This document shows, one piece after another, positions 24,469-34,800 of a DNA stretch of 64,000 nt (within the stretch, counting starts at the first letter, position 1; each line of letters opens with the position of its first letter). The notes below the pieces were generated by a model. It was not told the DNA's origin. It ran no database searches and worked only from the letters and a program-made list of their open reading frames with translations. The translations under genes and the position numbers were made by a program. This stretch comes from GCA-2683825 sp965662355 (GTDB lineage Bacteria > Planctomycetota > UBA1135 > GCA-002686595): positions 1 through 64,000 of the forward strand of contig CBFIHP010000002.1 of assembly GCA_965662355.1 (NCBI GenBank). Direction: 5' to 3'.

Positions 24469-27400
24469 CTAGAAACCGACCATCACGACGCGGCCGGGAT
24501 GGAGAAACCAAAGCTCGAAGCGCGGGTCGTAGTCGAGCTGCAGGGCCTCGCGCAGCGCTTGCACGTAGGTACGTCCTTGTGCGCGGTAGCCGGCGACGCG
24601 TTGTTCGAGCGTCTCTTCGTTGTCGATGACGTCGCTCTTGTAGTCGGCGATGACGAGCTCTTGCGTCTGCGGGCAACGGTAGAGCAGATCGATCGTGCCG
24701 GAGAAGAAGCCGGTGGGGACGGTATCGGCAGCGGTTGTGGCGGAGGGGGGGAGGACGACGTCGATCTCGCGGGCGAGGATGGCGTCTCCTAGTTCGAAGA
24801 ACCGTTGCCAGAGTCCGTTCTCACGCATGCCCTCGAGGAGGAGTTGGGCGCGGCCCTGGGCGGGAGGGATCTCGCTCTCGGGCAGGAGTTCGGCGAGGGT
24901 GGTGGGGAGGCTCTGGAGGTGGAGGGCGAACTCGGTTGCGGGGTCGTTCTGGAGGTCGCAGAGTTCCAGGGCGCGGTGGACGGCGACGCCGACGGCTTGG
25001 GCGGCGCGGCGGGGGAGGTGCTGGGGCTGTTCTTCGTGATCGTGATCGGTGTCGTGATGGTGACCGTGTTGCTGGTGGGGCTTTTTTTCGGGGCCCGGCG
25101 TTGCCGGGGGCGGGTGACTCGCCGCGCTGGCGGAGAGGCTCCAGGGGCGGGCCTGGTGCTCTTGCGCCTCGTGACGACGTCGTTCGAGGAGCCTGGCTTG
25201 CTCGGTGACGGTGGCCGGCGTGGGGAGCCGTTCGAGGTGGGAGTCGACGAGGGCGCGTTGCGCAGGTTGCTCGTGTTCGGCATCGCCGGCGATGCCGATG
25301 GCGGAGCGAAAGAGGCAGCCGAACGCGTCTCGGTGCTCGTGCCCCGGGGGGGCCTGGCGAAGTTCCGAGAGGGCCTCCTCGAGACCTTCGCGATGCTCGA
25401 GCAGATCGGTGAAGCGGCGCGAGTAGCGCCACGTTTCACGCTTGGGTGCGGCGGCGAAGGCGCCCAGGACGACCAGGCGTTCCTTTGCGCGCGTCATGGC
25501 GACATAGAGCAGGCGCACGCGTTCGGCGGACTCGGCCAGGCTCGCTCGCTTTTGGGCTTCGAAGGCGCCGGGGCTCTTGGCCCCCAGCAAGGCGTAGGCG
25601 GGCGTCGCGCCGCGTTTCTCGAAGAGCAGATCGCCGCCCATCTCACCCGGCGGAAGCTTGTGCGCTTGGGCGAGGTAGACGTGTTCGAACTCGAGCCCCT
25701 TCGAGCCGTGGATGGTCAGTACGCGCACCGCGTTGACCTCGGAGTCACTCGGGCGCGTGACTTCCGCTTCGACTTCACGACCGAGACTCGTGCGGAGCGT
25801 GGCCAGCACCCCATGGACGTCACCACGATCCTCGAACGTCGTTTCGAGCTCGCGGAAGAAACGCTCCAGGTTCGAACGTCGGAAGGCACCCAGGAAGCGG
25901 GCCGACTCGATCGCATCGGGTAGGAAGTAGCGGCGCAGTTGGCTGATCCAGCGATCGACGGTCTCGAGCTCGAAGGAGGCGCGCAAGCGAGCGATGGCAT
26001 GCATGGCCAGGCTAAGACTGTCGCCCCAGCCGCCGAGCTCGACACCGACAGGCAGCGTGGGCAGGTTCTTCGAGGCCTGTGCGATCGCTTCCTCCACGGG
26101 AGCGAGTTGCGCTTCGCCCGACAAGGACAGGCGAGCCGCTGCATCGGGAAAACCGGCGGACCACAGGGCGAACAGTGCCGCGTCGGGAACGCCGACCCAG
26201 GGCGAGCGCAAGAGCGTCACCAGGGCCAGTTGATCCAGAGGATCCAAAACGCAGCGCACGAGGGCGCCGGCATCGACGACTTCGCGTCGACGGTAGTAGC
26301 TGCGATCGCTTTGTACGACGTACGGAATATCGCGCTCGCGCAAGGCGCGCAGGTAGACCTCGACGCCGGTCGCTGCGCGGAAGAGCAGCGCCACGTCGCG
26401 AAAGGCAGTGCCCTCCGCGGACAGCTGGGCCACGTCGACCGCGATGGCCCGCGCTTCCGCTTCGTAGCCGGCCTGGGTCCGTTGCCAGAGCGACGTCTCG
26501 AACTGTCCTCCTTCATCGAGCGGCCACGACGGCCAGAACTCGACGGCCTCGCGTCGGGTTCCCGAAGAGGACGCCGTGCGGTGGGCCTCCAGTCCGACGA
26601 ACTCCGGCTGAACACCTTCGATCCGGTCCATGACCGGCCCCACGGAACGATCGACCTCCTCGAGGATGCCCGGAAGAGAACGAAAGTTGCGCGTCAGACG
26701 CAGGACCGCTCCGCCGCTGTCCGACAGTTCTCTTGCGAACGTGTCGTACGCCAGGAGATCGGCGCTGCGCCAGGCATAGATCGACTGCTTGGGATCGCCG
26801 ACACAGAAGAGCGTCGGACGTTCTTCTTGCGGTCCGCGCAAGGCCAGCTGACGCACGATATCGCACTGTCCTTCATCGGTGTCCTGGAACTCGTCGACGA
26901 GCAGCTGGCGAATGCGTCTGCGTTCCGCGGCGGCCACCTCGGGGAAGCTGTTGAGCAAACGCTGCGCGTCGCGCAGGAGATCGTTGAACGTGGCCAGACC
27001 GCGGGCGCGCACGCGAGCCTCGATGCGCGACAGGAGTTCATGGGTCAGGGTGCGCACCCGTTCGAGATGCTCGTGGTCCAGCTCGAGCAGGGGGCCCAGG
27101 GCCGTCTCGAAGCGCTCGGCACAACGACTGAGCTCCGTCTCGACGCCCTCGATGTACTTGCCTTCGGTCTTCGTGAACTTGCCCTTGCGCCAGGCCTTTA
27201 GCTTGTCGCGCGCGCCGTCGGGAAAGAGCTCACGCAGGCGGTCCTGCCAGCGCTCGAAGCGCCCGATGCCCCCCGGGGCTTCGCCCGTTCGATTCTCGGC
27301 GTCGTCCCCAAGCAATGCCGTGGCGTCACTCAGGGCATGCAAGAGCACGTGTGTCTTCTGGTTCTTCGGAACCGCGGACAGAGCTTCGATGTACCCGGCC

Positions 27401-28245
27401 AGCTCGCGTAGGGAGTCCTCCAGCTCGCTGGTCAAGGCCGCGCAGACAGAAGCGCCCATCGGTTCCTCGCGGAAGTCGTCCGCGCGCGCACCCTTGTCCA
27501 TCAAATCCAGGAGCGCGCTCTCGATCTCTGGCGGTCCATACCCGCGCTCGGCAAGGGCCAGCAGGTCCTCTTCATCGCGCTTGCCCCAGCGTTCCTGAAA
27601 GAACTCCTCGAGTACCTCACGAACGCACATCGGCACGCGGGTCTGGCGTGCGTCCAGCTCGAAGTAGGGATCGAGTCCGAGCTCGAGCGGGTGGGCTGCG
27701 AGCAAGCGTCGACAGAAGGCGTGAATCGTGCACGTCGTCAGCCGATCGAGTGAAGCACGCAGGGCCCGTGCGCGGAGGCTCCAGTCGCGATGATCCGCGG
27801 GCAGGTCGCTGCGCTCCAGGCCGATCGGCAAATCGTCCTCGGCGGCGGCCTCGAGGTCGCGCAGCACACGCCCCACGCGGGTCGACATCTCGGCCGCTGC
27901 CGCCTCGGTGAAGGTGATGGCCGAAATGCCCTCCAGCACCAGAGGCGCGATGCGTTCGAGTTCCTCGGGGGCCTTTGGTGCGCTGGCTCTCTCCTCCCAC
28001 CCCGGGCCCATGGCCCAGGCCACGACGCGGCCGACGAGGGTGGCCGTCTTGCCGGTGCCGGCGCCGGCTTCGAGCATCAGCGGGCGCGAGAAGTCACTGA
28101 CCGCCAACCGTCGCGCACTCGCGTCCGAATCGCCTGTGCGTTCCGGATTCACCGGATTGATCCGTTCCAGAGGCGTGGGTGTCCCGGACTCGAGCCTGGG
28201 TTCGAGCGGTGTTCGTTCGTCGGGAAAGAGCTGTCCTTGCTTCAA
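24469..28245 (-). CDS. addA: AddA/RecB-like UvrD-family helicase with C-terminal nuclease domain
   Basis: ATP-dependent DNA helicase-nuclease for double-strand break processing. The 1258-residue protein has superfamily-1 helicase motifs in order: motif I MLEAGAGTGKTATLV (about residues 57-71), Ia SAITFTEAAAAEM, II LLVDEFQDTD, III FCVGDPKQSIYAWR, IV RNFRS, V VLTIHGSKGLEFEHVYL and VI LLYVAMTRAKERLVV. A RecB-type nuclease domain near the C-terminus shows GTIDLL and VIADYKSD. Between the two lies a histidine-rich insert near residue 1055 (GHHHDTDHDHEE). TTG at 28245 is the start: it overlaps the addB stop as TTGA and has GGAGG 7 bases upstream. The gene order addB-addA is the usual one. Confidence 0.87.
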   Translation of the reverse strand: MKQGQLFPDERTPLEPRLESGTPTPLERINPVNPERTGDSDASARRLAVSDFSRPLMLEAGAGTGKTATLVGRVVAWAMGPGWEERASAPKAPEELERIAPLVLEGISAITFTEAAAAEMSTRVGRVLRDLEAAAEDDLPIGLERSDLPADHRDWSLRARALRASLDRLTTCTIHAFCRRLLAAHPLELGLDPYFELDARQTRVPMCVREVLEEFFQERWGKRDEEDLLALAERGYGPPEIESALLDLMDKGARADDFREEPMGASVCAALTSELEDSLRELAGYIEALSAVPKNQKTHVLLHALSDATALLGDDAENRTGEAPGGIGRFERWQDRLRELFPDGARDKLKAWRKGKFTKTEGKYIEGVETELSRCAERFETALGPLLELDHEHLERVRTLTHELLSRIEARVRARGLATFNDLLRDAQRLLNSFPEVAAAERRRIRQLLVDEFQDTDEGQCDIVRQLALRGPQEERPTLFCVGDPKQSIYAWRSADLLAYDTFARELSDSGGAVLRLTRNFRSLPGILEEVDRSVGPVMDRIEGVQPEFVGLEAHRTASSSGTRREAVEFWPSWPLDEGGQFETSLWQRTQAGYEAEARAIAVDVAQLSAEGTAFRDVALLFRAATGVEVYLRALRERDIPYVVQSDRSYYRRREVVDAGALVRCVLDPLDQLALVTLLRSPWVGVPDAALFALWSAGFPDAAARLSLSGEAQLAPVEEAIAQASKNLPTLPVGVELGGWGDSLSLAMHAIARLRASFELETVDRWISQLRRYFLPDAIESARFLGAFRRSNLERFFRELETTFEDRGDVHGVLATLRTSLGREVEAEVTRPSDSEVNAVRVLTIHGSKGLEFEHVYLAQAHKLPPGEMGGDLLFEKRGATPAYALLGAKSPGAFEAQKRASLAESAERVRLLYVAMTRAKERLVVLGAFAAAPKRETWRYSRRFTDLLEHREGLEEALSELRQAPPGHEHRDAFGCLFRSAIGIAGDAEHEQPAQRALVDSHLERLPTPATVTEQARLLERRRHEAQEHQARPWSLSASAASHPPPATPGPEKKPHQQHGHHHDTDHDHEEQPQHLPRRAAQAVGVAVHRALELCDLQNDPATEFALHLQSLPTTLAELLPESEIPPAQGRAQLLLEGMRENGLWQRFFELGDAILAREIDVVLPPSATTAADTVPTGFFSGTIDLLYRCPQTQELVIADYKSDVIDNEETLEQRVAGYRAQGRTYVQALREALQLDYDPRFELWFLHPGRVVMVGF

Positions 28246-31200
28246 CGGCTCGCCTCCCCGTCCTTCTTCGAGCTGGGGACGTCCCACAGACGGCCCATGG
28301 CCTCGAGCTCGGGACTCTTGCGCTCTCCGTGGGCCAGTTCGACGAGTTTCGTCCGCGCCGAACTGTCCCCTTGCAAGCACGCCGAGGAGACATCGCACAG
28401 CCGACAGCGATCGTGCGTGCGTTTCCCACTGGGGTCGGTGAGGCGCGGAAAGAAGACCCCCGCGTGCCAGATGTCGCGTACCGGGGCGAGGGCATTCAAC
28501 CAGTCGTCCGCGGAGTGACTCTCTTTCTTCAGCAGAACGACCTGGCGTTCTTCGTCGACAGCGGGGTTCAGGTACAGGAGCCGAGCGCGCACCTTGCGGT
28601 CACTCTCGACGCCATGTACGTAGGCCGAGGGTTGCAGGTTCTTGCCCTGGATCAGCTTCTTCAGGAACTCGGACTCGCCCACGGCCATCCTGCCGGTCTT
28701 GAAATCGCTGAGGATCAAGCGCTCGCCGATGCGATCGACGCGGTCGGCTTTGAAGCGCACGCGCAGTTTCTCGCCGTCGGGTAGCTCGGCTTCCGCCTGG
28801 CCAAGGAGCTCGACTCCGAGACAGCCGCTGGTCTCCTCTTCGTCGGCGTAGCGCTCTGCCTCTTCGGAAAGGAGCGTCTGACCACGCTGGATGTGAGGCA
28901 ATGCGACGTGGCAGATCAAACGACAGAGGCCCGGTTCGTGGATGCCTTCACGCGCGAAGAGTTCCTGGGCGATCTCGTCGGTCAGGTGCTCGATGGCCTT
29001 TGGACTCGGCCACTTCGTGGGCACGGGCTCGCGCGTGATCGCCTCTTGCAAGTTCTGGGGCTGATCGTTTTCGCCCCAGCTGACGCGGGCGAGCCGTTCG
29101 AGGACTTCGTGTACCAGCGAGCCGAGAATGCGCGGTTCGATACCGGGCAAGCGCTCGAGCGGATCGGGCGCTTCTTCGAGGCGCAGGATCTTCGAGAGGG
29201 CCAGGCGCCACGGGCAATCGACAGCATCCTCGATGCGGGTGATGAACAGCGGTTCCTCGACGGGATCGGGCCGCAGAGGGGCGCTCTTCTGCGCGCCCAA
29301 CCAGCCGAGAAAAGGCAGGAGCCGTTCGGGATCCCGGGCCTCGAAGGCCGACAGGACCCTGGATCGCGCCTCGGCTGCGGCCTGGGCGCCCTCGATCTGC
29401 GTCTCGATCAGAGCCGGTGCCAGAAGAGGTTGGAGAGCCTGGGGGCCGCCGACGAGTCCGGCGAGGGCCGCGTGCTCGTCCAGCGGTCGCGGCCCGCTTT
29501 CGAAGAAGTCGCCGATGTTCTCCAGGTTCGTCGGGATCAGCGGCAACGCGTCTTCGACGTCGCGATGCTCGATACTCATGCGCTCGAGCAGGGGCGATAG
29601 AACCCGCGCCTTGCCTTCGGCGTCGTTCGTCTGCCAGCTCAGCGTGACCCGCGGGGCGGAGCCGAGTAGCTGGGCGAAGAGATAGCGTTCCTCGTCGCGA
29701 CCGCGGGCCTTGATGGGAATGTCGGGCAGAAGCTCGCTCCAGGCCCCGCGCAGGTTGTCGGGTAGCAGGGGATCCTCGCCGACAACGCGCGGGAACGCGT
29801 CGCGTTGCAGTCCGATGAGAAACAGGTGCTCGAAGGTGTGCGCGCGGGCGGCCATGGCTCCCAGAAGCTGGACTCCGCTTTCGCCCGGTGAGAGAGACGT
29901 CCGGGCGTTGGGGAGCACGCTGCGCTCCAGCAGCCACTGAAACTCCTGGCCCGAGAGCTTCTCGCCCACGAAACCACGTCCGAGCTCGTCCAGGGCTTTG
30001 GCGATGCGCTCTTCGGCGGGATCGCCGCTGTGCCAGCACAGATGTTTGTGTCGGAGATCCGCGAAGCGCGCCAGGTGGACTTGAATGTCGGCGTGTTCGG
30101 GCCAGCCATCGAGAAGCTGCAGGACGCGTTGGGCCTCGTGGACGACGGTTGCCAGATCCTTTCCACCAAAGCGCCGACGTGGCGCATAGGTTCCCGTGAT
30201 GCGGCGCGAGGCGTTGTCCTTGGTCGCTTCCTGATCCGTGTCCGCTTCCGGATCCTTGGCGGAGCGCAGGCCTGTCCGGGCCGGAAGGGCGAACGTGCCG
30301 TGTCGATCGAGGAGTGCTGGCACGTCGAGACGGGCCACGTCCTCGAGGCGTCCACCGCCGGCGGCCCGCAGGGCGAGGCGCAGATCGGCGCAGGGGCGAC
30401 GCGAAACGCGTCCGAAGAGGAAACGCAGGCTGGCGTCGATCCAGCGTTGGGCGTTCGTGCGCCCCTTCTTGCGCATCAATTCGAGGAGTGCCAGTACCGA
30501 ACGCGCGGATCCGTCGACGAGGCCGCTGGTTCCGGGAGCCGAGAACGGAATCCCCAGGCGTTCGAGCTGGGAGCGCAGGGCGCTCTTGTGCGGCGCCAGA
30601 TCCCGAGCGCAGATCGCGATGCGCTCGGGGGCGAGTCCCGAGGCGATGCGTTCCTGCACCCGTTCGACCACGGCGCGGGCCTCGGCCCCCGGACCCGGCG
30701 TGCGCACGAAGGTGAGCTCCGGAGCCGGGTGGGCGCTGACGGTCGTGATCTCCTGGGCCTGCCCCTCGAAACGCTGGCGCATGCGTTCCGCGAAGGCGCA
30801 ACCGAGGTCGGGGCGGGTCGGCTCTGCCGGATCCGGGGGTTCCTCGAGCAGCACCGTCGCCGGAAAGCGACGGAAGAGCGCCTCGAGGAAGTCGCCCGCT
30901 CGTCCGGTGACATCGGCGAAGCCGTGGATGAAGAGTGCGCTCCAGTCGAAGCCGTGGGTGCCGCGCTCCACGCAGCGCTGGGCCTCGGCGAACAGCGTGG
31001 CCGGCAGTTCGGCAAAACGTCCCTCGAGTTTTTCACCTGTGCGGCTGGCGACGTTGAGAATCGCGCGCGCCCGGTCGATCGCAGCGCTAGTCGCTGTACC
31101 GGTAGCCGGCAAGCGTTCGGCGAGGCCGCCTGCGTGGGCGGGTTCGAAGCCCGCATCCTGCAGGTCGCGCACCGTTTCGAGCGCGGCGCGGTAGCCCGCT

Positions 31201-31580
31201 TCGAGTCCTTCGAGGGCTTCGTTCAGATACTCCTCCTGTGCGGCTTCCCGGCGCGCGAGGAGCTCGAAGAGGAGATCGCCCTTCGGCGTCGGTGCGGGGA
31301 GCTTCTCGCCGGATTGTGCTGCCGCCAGCCGCGCGAATCCGAGCACTTCGAGGGCGCTCGCGTAGAGCGTGCGCACCTCGATGCCCGCGGTCGCTCCGAG
31401 TTCGGCCGCCATGCGGGCAATCAAGTGGCGGCGCAGGGCGCCCGAAGGAACGATGACCCGCACCGCGCGCCCGAGCAGGGCGGGGTCTTTCCGGGCGGCC
31501 GCCAGGTGTTCCCGCAAGAGCTCCAGAAGCCGCTCTTCCCCCGCCCGTGCCCCCTGGGCGATCTCGAGTCTGCGCGTCAT
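28242..31580 (-). CDS. addB: AddB-like exonuclease subunit (PD-(D/E)XK nuclease with iron-sulfur cysteines)
   Basis: Partner of the AddA-like helicase. The 1112-residue protein has an inactivated helicase-like N-terminal half (VIVPSGALRRHLIARM near residue 45 stands where a Walker A would be and lacks GKT). The C-terminal nuclease domain has GSLVHEVLERLARVSW, then RFKADRVDRIGERLILSDFK with the catalytic Asp-Lys residues. Four cysteines placed as in AddB proteins could bind a [4Fe-4S] cluster: one in AVDCPWRLAL and three in CRLCDVSSAC. The ATG at 31580 has GAGG 8 bases upstream. A much longer open frame upstream on this strand is only the shadow of the kinase gene. Divergence from the AddB family is high, so AddB-like is the safe name. 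Confidence 0.82.
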   Translation of the reverse strand: MTRRLEIAQGARAGEERLLELLREHLAAARKDPALLGRAVRVIVPSGALRRHLIARMAAELGATAGIEVRTLYASALEVLGFARLAAAQSGEKLPAPTPKGDLLFELLARREAAQEEYLNEALEGLEAGYRAALETVRDLQDAGFEPAHAGGLAERLPATGTATSAAIDRARAILNVASRTGEKLEGRFAELPATLFAEAQRCVERGTHGFDWSALFIHGFADVTGRAGDFLEALFRRFPATVLLEEPPDPAEPTRPDLGCAFAERMRQRFEGQAQEITTVSAHPAPELTFVRTPGPGAEARAVVERVQERIASGLAPERIAICARDLAPHKSALRSQLERLGIPFSAPGTSGLVDGSARSVLALLELMRKKGRTNAQRWIDASLRFLFGRVSRRPCADLRLALRAAGGGRLEDVARLDVPALLDRHGTFALPARTGLRSAKDPEADTDQEATKDNASRRITGTYAPRRRFGGKDLATVVHEAQRVLQLLDGWPEHADIQVHLARFADLRHKHLCWHSGDPAEERIAKALDELGRGFVGEKLSGQEFQWLLERSVLPNARTSLSPGESGVQLLGAMAARAHTFEHLFLIGLQRDAFPRVVGEDPLLPDNLRGAWSELLPDIPIKARGRDEERYLFAQLLGSAPRVTLSWQTNDAEGKARVLSPLLERMSIEHRDVEDALPLIPTNLENIGDFFESGPRPLDEHAALAGLVGGPQALQPLLAPALIETQIEGAQAAAEARSRVLSAFEARDPERLLPFLGWLGAQKSAPLRPDPVEEPLFITRIEDAVDCPWRLALSKILRLEEAPDPLERLPGIEPRILGSLVHEVLERLARVSWGENDQPQNLQEAITREPVPTKWPSPKAIEHLTDEIAQELFAREGIHEPGLCRLICHVALPHIQRGQTLLSEEAERYADEEETSGCLGVELLGQAEAELPDGEKLRVRFKADRVDRIGERLILSDFKTGRMAVGESEFLKKLIQGKNLQPSAYVHGVESDRKVRARLLYLNPAVDEERQVVLLKKESHSADDWLNALAPVRDIWHAGVFFPRLTDPSGKRTHDRCRLCDVSSACLQGDSSARTKLVELAHGERKSPELEAMGRLWDVPSSKKDGEASR
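28253..28257 (-). promoter_or_regulatory. Ribosome-binding site of the addA TTG start, inside the end of addB
   Basis: GGAGG on the minus strand, 7 bases before TTG 28245. It lies within the last codons of the upstream gene and supports the unusual TTG start and translational coupling. Confidence 0.75.
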
Positions 31581-31841
31581 GTTGTGGCCCTCTTCTGGCG
31601 AGGCGCGAGCCCCGCCGGTGGGGAGGATTGTAGGAAGCCCCTCGGCGGGCTCCGAGGACCAGCCGGCTTCTCGCCGGAGAAACGCCAGTCTCCGTCCCGG
31701 ATGTCCCCGAATGCCTCCTGGATGTCTCTGGATGCAACGACAGGCGGTTGGGAATAGGTGAAACCTGGACTCGGGCCCCGGTCGTCCCGACTGGGGGGGC
31801 GGTATGCGCAGGCGTCTGTCATAAGATGGGTCGGGAATCCC

Positions 31842-34800
31842 ATGAGTCCCAGCGATCGCGAAACCCCACCCGAGGGTCCGGAGGCGAGCGGCTCCGTACC
31901 CGGAGACGCCAAGCCGAGCGGCCCCCCCGAAGCCCAGCCCGAAGCCCATGTGGATCCGGGCAAGGGCGAGGACCATGTCTCGCTCGTTCAGCGCCTGAAG
32001 AGCCACTTCGGGGACGTCGATCCGGAGATTAACCTCCAGGCGCGCGAAGACTCGGACAGTACCCCCGACCGCGAGCAGGACAGCACGTCGAAGACCCCGG
32101 GATCGTCGCGCGACCTCGTGGAGCGCCTGGGCAACCAGGTTCTCGTGGGGCCGCGCTACACGGTCAAGGGCGAGATTGCGCGGGGCGGTATGGGAACGAT
32201 CCTGCGCATCTGGGACGACGATCTGCGGCGCAACCTGGCCATGAAGGTCATGCACGGTCGGGGTCGCTCGGACGTCCTCGACGAAAGCGATGCCGATCAG
32301 GAAAAGCTCGGGCGCTTCCTCGAGGAAGCGCAGATCACAAGTCAGCTGGATCACCCCGGCATCGTGCCCGTGCACGACCTCGGTATCGACGACGACGGGC
32401 GCTGCTACTTCACGATGCGGCTCGTGCGCGGGGCCGAGCTGAAGGACGCGCTCGACGCGGCGCGCGAGGGTGCGGAGGGCATGACCCGGACCAAGGTCCT
32501 GGGGGTCATCCTCAAGGTGTGCGAGGCGATGGCCTACGCGCACTCGAAGGGAGTCGTGCATCGTGACCTGAAGCCCTCGAACATCATGGTGGGACGTTTC
32601 GGCGAGACCTACGTGATGGACTGGGGACTCGCGCGCGTCATCGGCCGGGACGACACGCACGACATTCGTCTGTTGCCCTCGCCCGAGGAGATCACGCGGC
32701 TCTCTCTGGTGAAGACCGTGCGTCGTGATGAGTCCGAGGCGAACCCCGACTCGCCCCTGGTAACCATGGATGGCGACGTCGTCGGTACGCCCTGCTACAT
32801 GGCTCCAGAACAGGCCCAGGGCAAGCTCGAGGATGTCGGTCCGCATTCGGACGTCTATTCGCTGGGCTCCATCCTCTACTACCTGCTCTCGGGCAGAGCG
32901 CCCTACGTCGGGGACGGTGAAAGGGTATCGCCACACACGGTGCTGAACCGCGTTTTGCAGGGTGCGCCTACTTCGGTCGCGAAACTGGCCAAGGAACAAC
33001 CGGAGGAGTTGATCGCCATCTGCGAGAAGGCGATGCAGAGAGATCCGGCAAAACGCTATGCGACCATGCTCGAGGTCGCTGACGATATCGAGGCCTTCCT
33101 CGAGAACCGTGTTGTCAAGGCCTACGAGGTCGGCTCGATAGCCGAGTTTCGCAAGTGGGTGCAACGCAACCGGGGCATGGCGGCAGCGATTGCATGTGCG
33201 GTGATCGCAGCCATCGGCGGCACGCTCTTCTATCTGGCCCAAAAAGAGAAGCAGGTCGCGGACCTCGAGTACGAGAAGAGCCAAACCGTTGCCGCAAAGG
33301 AGAAGGCGGATCAGAACCTGCAGCGCGCGATCGAGAACGAGCGGCTGGCCAAGGATAAAGAGCGCGAAGCCCTCGACCAGCGCGAGGAAGCGGATCGCAA
33401 CGCGGCCCTGGCCATCAAGAAGAGCGACGAGGCACAGCGTTCGGAATACGTGGCCAACGTCCTGGCCGTCGACTTCTCGTTGCAACTCAACGATGTCGAA
33501 GAAGCCAAGCGCCGGCTGAACGCCTGCGACGCTGCCCTCCGCGGTTGGGAGTGGGATCACCTGTGGCTGATGGCGGACGCTGCCATCTCGCGCTCCGAGC
33601 GCATCTTCGGCGGCATCTCGGAGCTGGAGTTCGACACGCAAACCAACCGCCTGGTTCTGTTGATGAAGAGTGGGGAGGTTAAGTTCTTCGACCTCGCCAC
33701 GCGGACGCTCTTGAAGAGGCCACGGATCACCCTTTCCTTCGGAGGGGTGAACTTCACCTTGTTGAGCAAGCCATCGATGTCGGTCAATTTGCACCAGCGT
33801 GTGGTTGCCGTCGCTGGCCGCAGTCCCATCGTGCGGGTCTTTGAGCTCGACACGGGCGAGCTATGGCGAGAGTTCCCGAGTGCCGATGGCGAGATTCGTC
33901 ACGATGTGGATGCCAGTACGGTTGCTTTCTCACCGGATGGCAAGAGCCTCGCTTCGGGGGCGGAGGATGGCAGCATCTTTCTCTGGGACGTGGACGCGGG
34001 CGTCACGACGTTTCAGCTTCCCGGTCATCGAACACGCGTCACCTGCCTTGCCTGGAGCCCCGATAGTGAGGTCCTGGCCTCCTCGTCCCTCGATGGGCAC
34101 GTGTTTCTGTGGAAAGCGGGGATCGGCATGGCCAGGCACTCGCTCAGTGGCCATTCCGGTATGCCGGTGAACGCCCTGGTTTGGGCGAGCGACGGCAGCA
34201 CGCTGTACACCGGCGGTGACGACGAGACGATCGGCGTCTGGGAGGCCGAACTCGGACGGCGTCAGCGGACCCTGACCGGGCATACACAACCGGTGCGCTC
34301 TCTGGCCTTCGACCCGATCTATCAGCGAATCGTCAGTGGTTCGGACGACGGCACCATTCGCGTTTGGTCCGAGGATGGGCACTCGGTGATTCTGCGGGGC
34401 CATGACAATCCCGTCCGGGACGTGCTCTTCGATCCAAAGGGAGAGACGGTGCTCTCCGTGGGGGACAAGGGCTTCATCATCGAGATGGATACGCTGGGGG
34501 ATCTGTCGCAAACCGAACTGGAGCCGATCCACGGTGCGTTCAGCATCGAGTCCGTGGCCTTCTCTCCCGATGGCAAGCGATTCCTTAGCGCTTCGAAGGA
34601 TCAGCACTTGGTTCTCTGGGATGCCCTGTCCGGCGAACCGTTGCGCAGGCTCCGTGGGCACACGAACCTGGTCAATGCTGCCGTCTATTCCTCGGATGGG
34701 CGCTACATCGTTTCCGGATCCCACGACAAGACGGCGCGACTTTGGGATGCCACGACGGGCAGGGCGCTGCGCGTTTATCCTGCCGGCGCCAAGATCGTGC

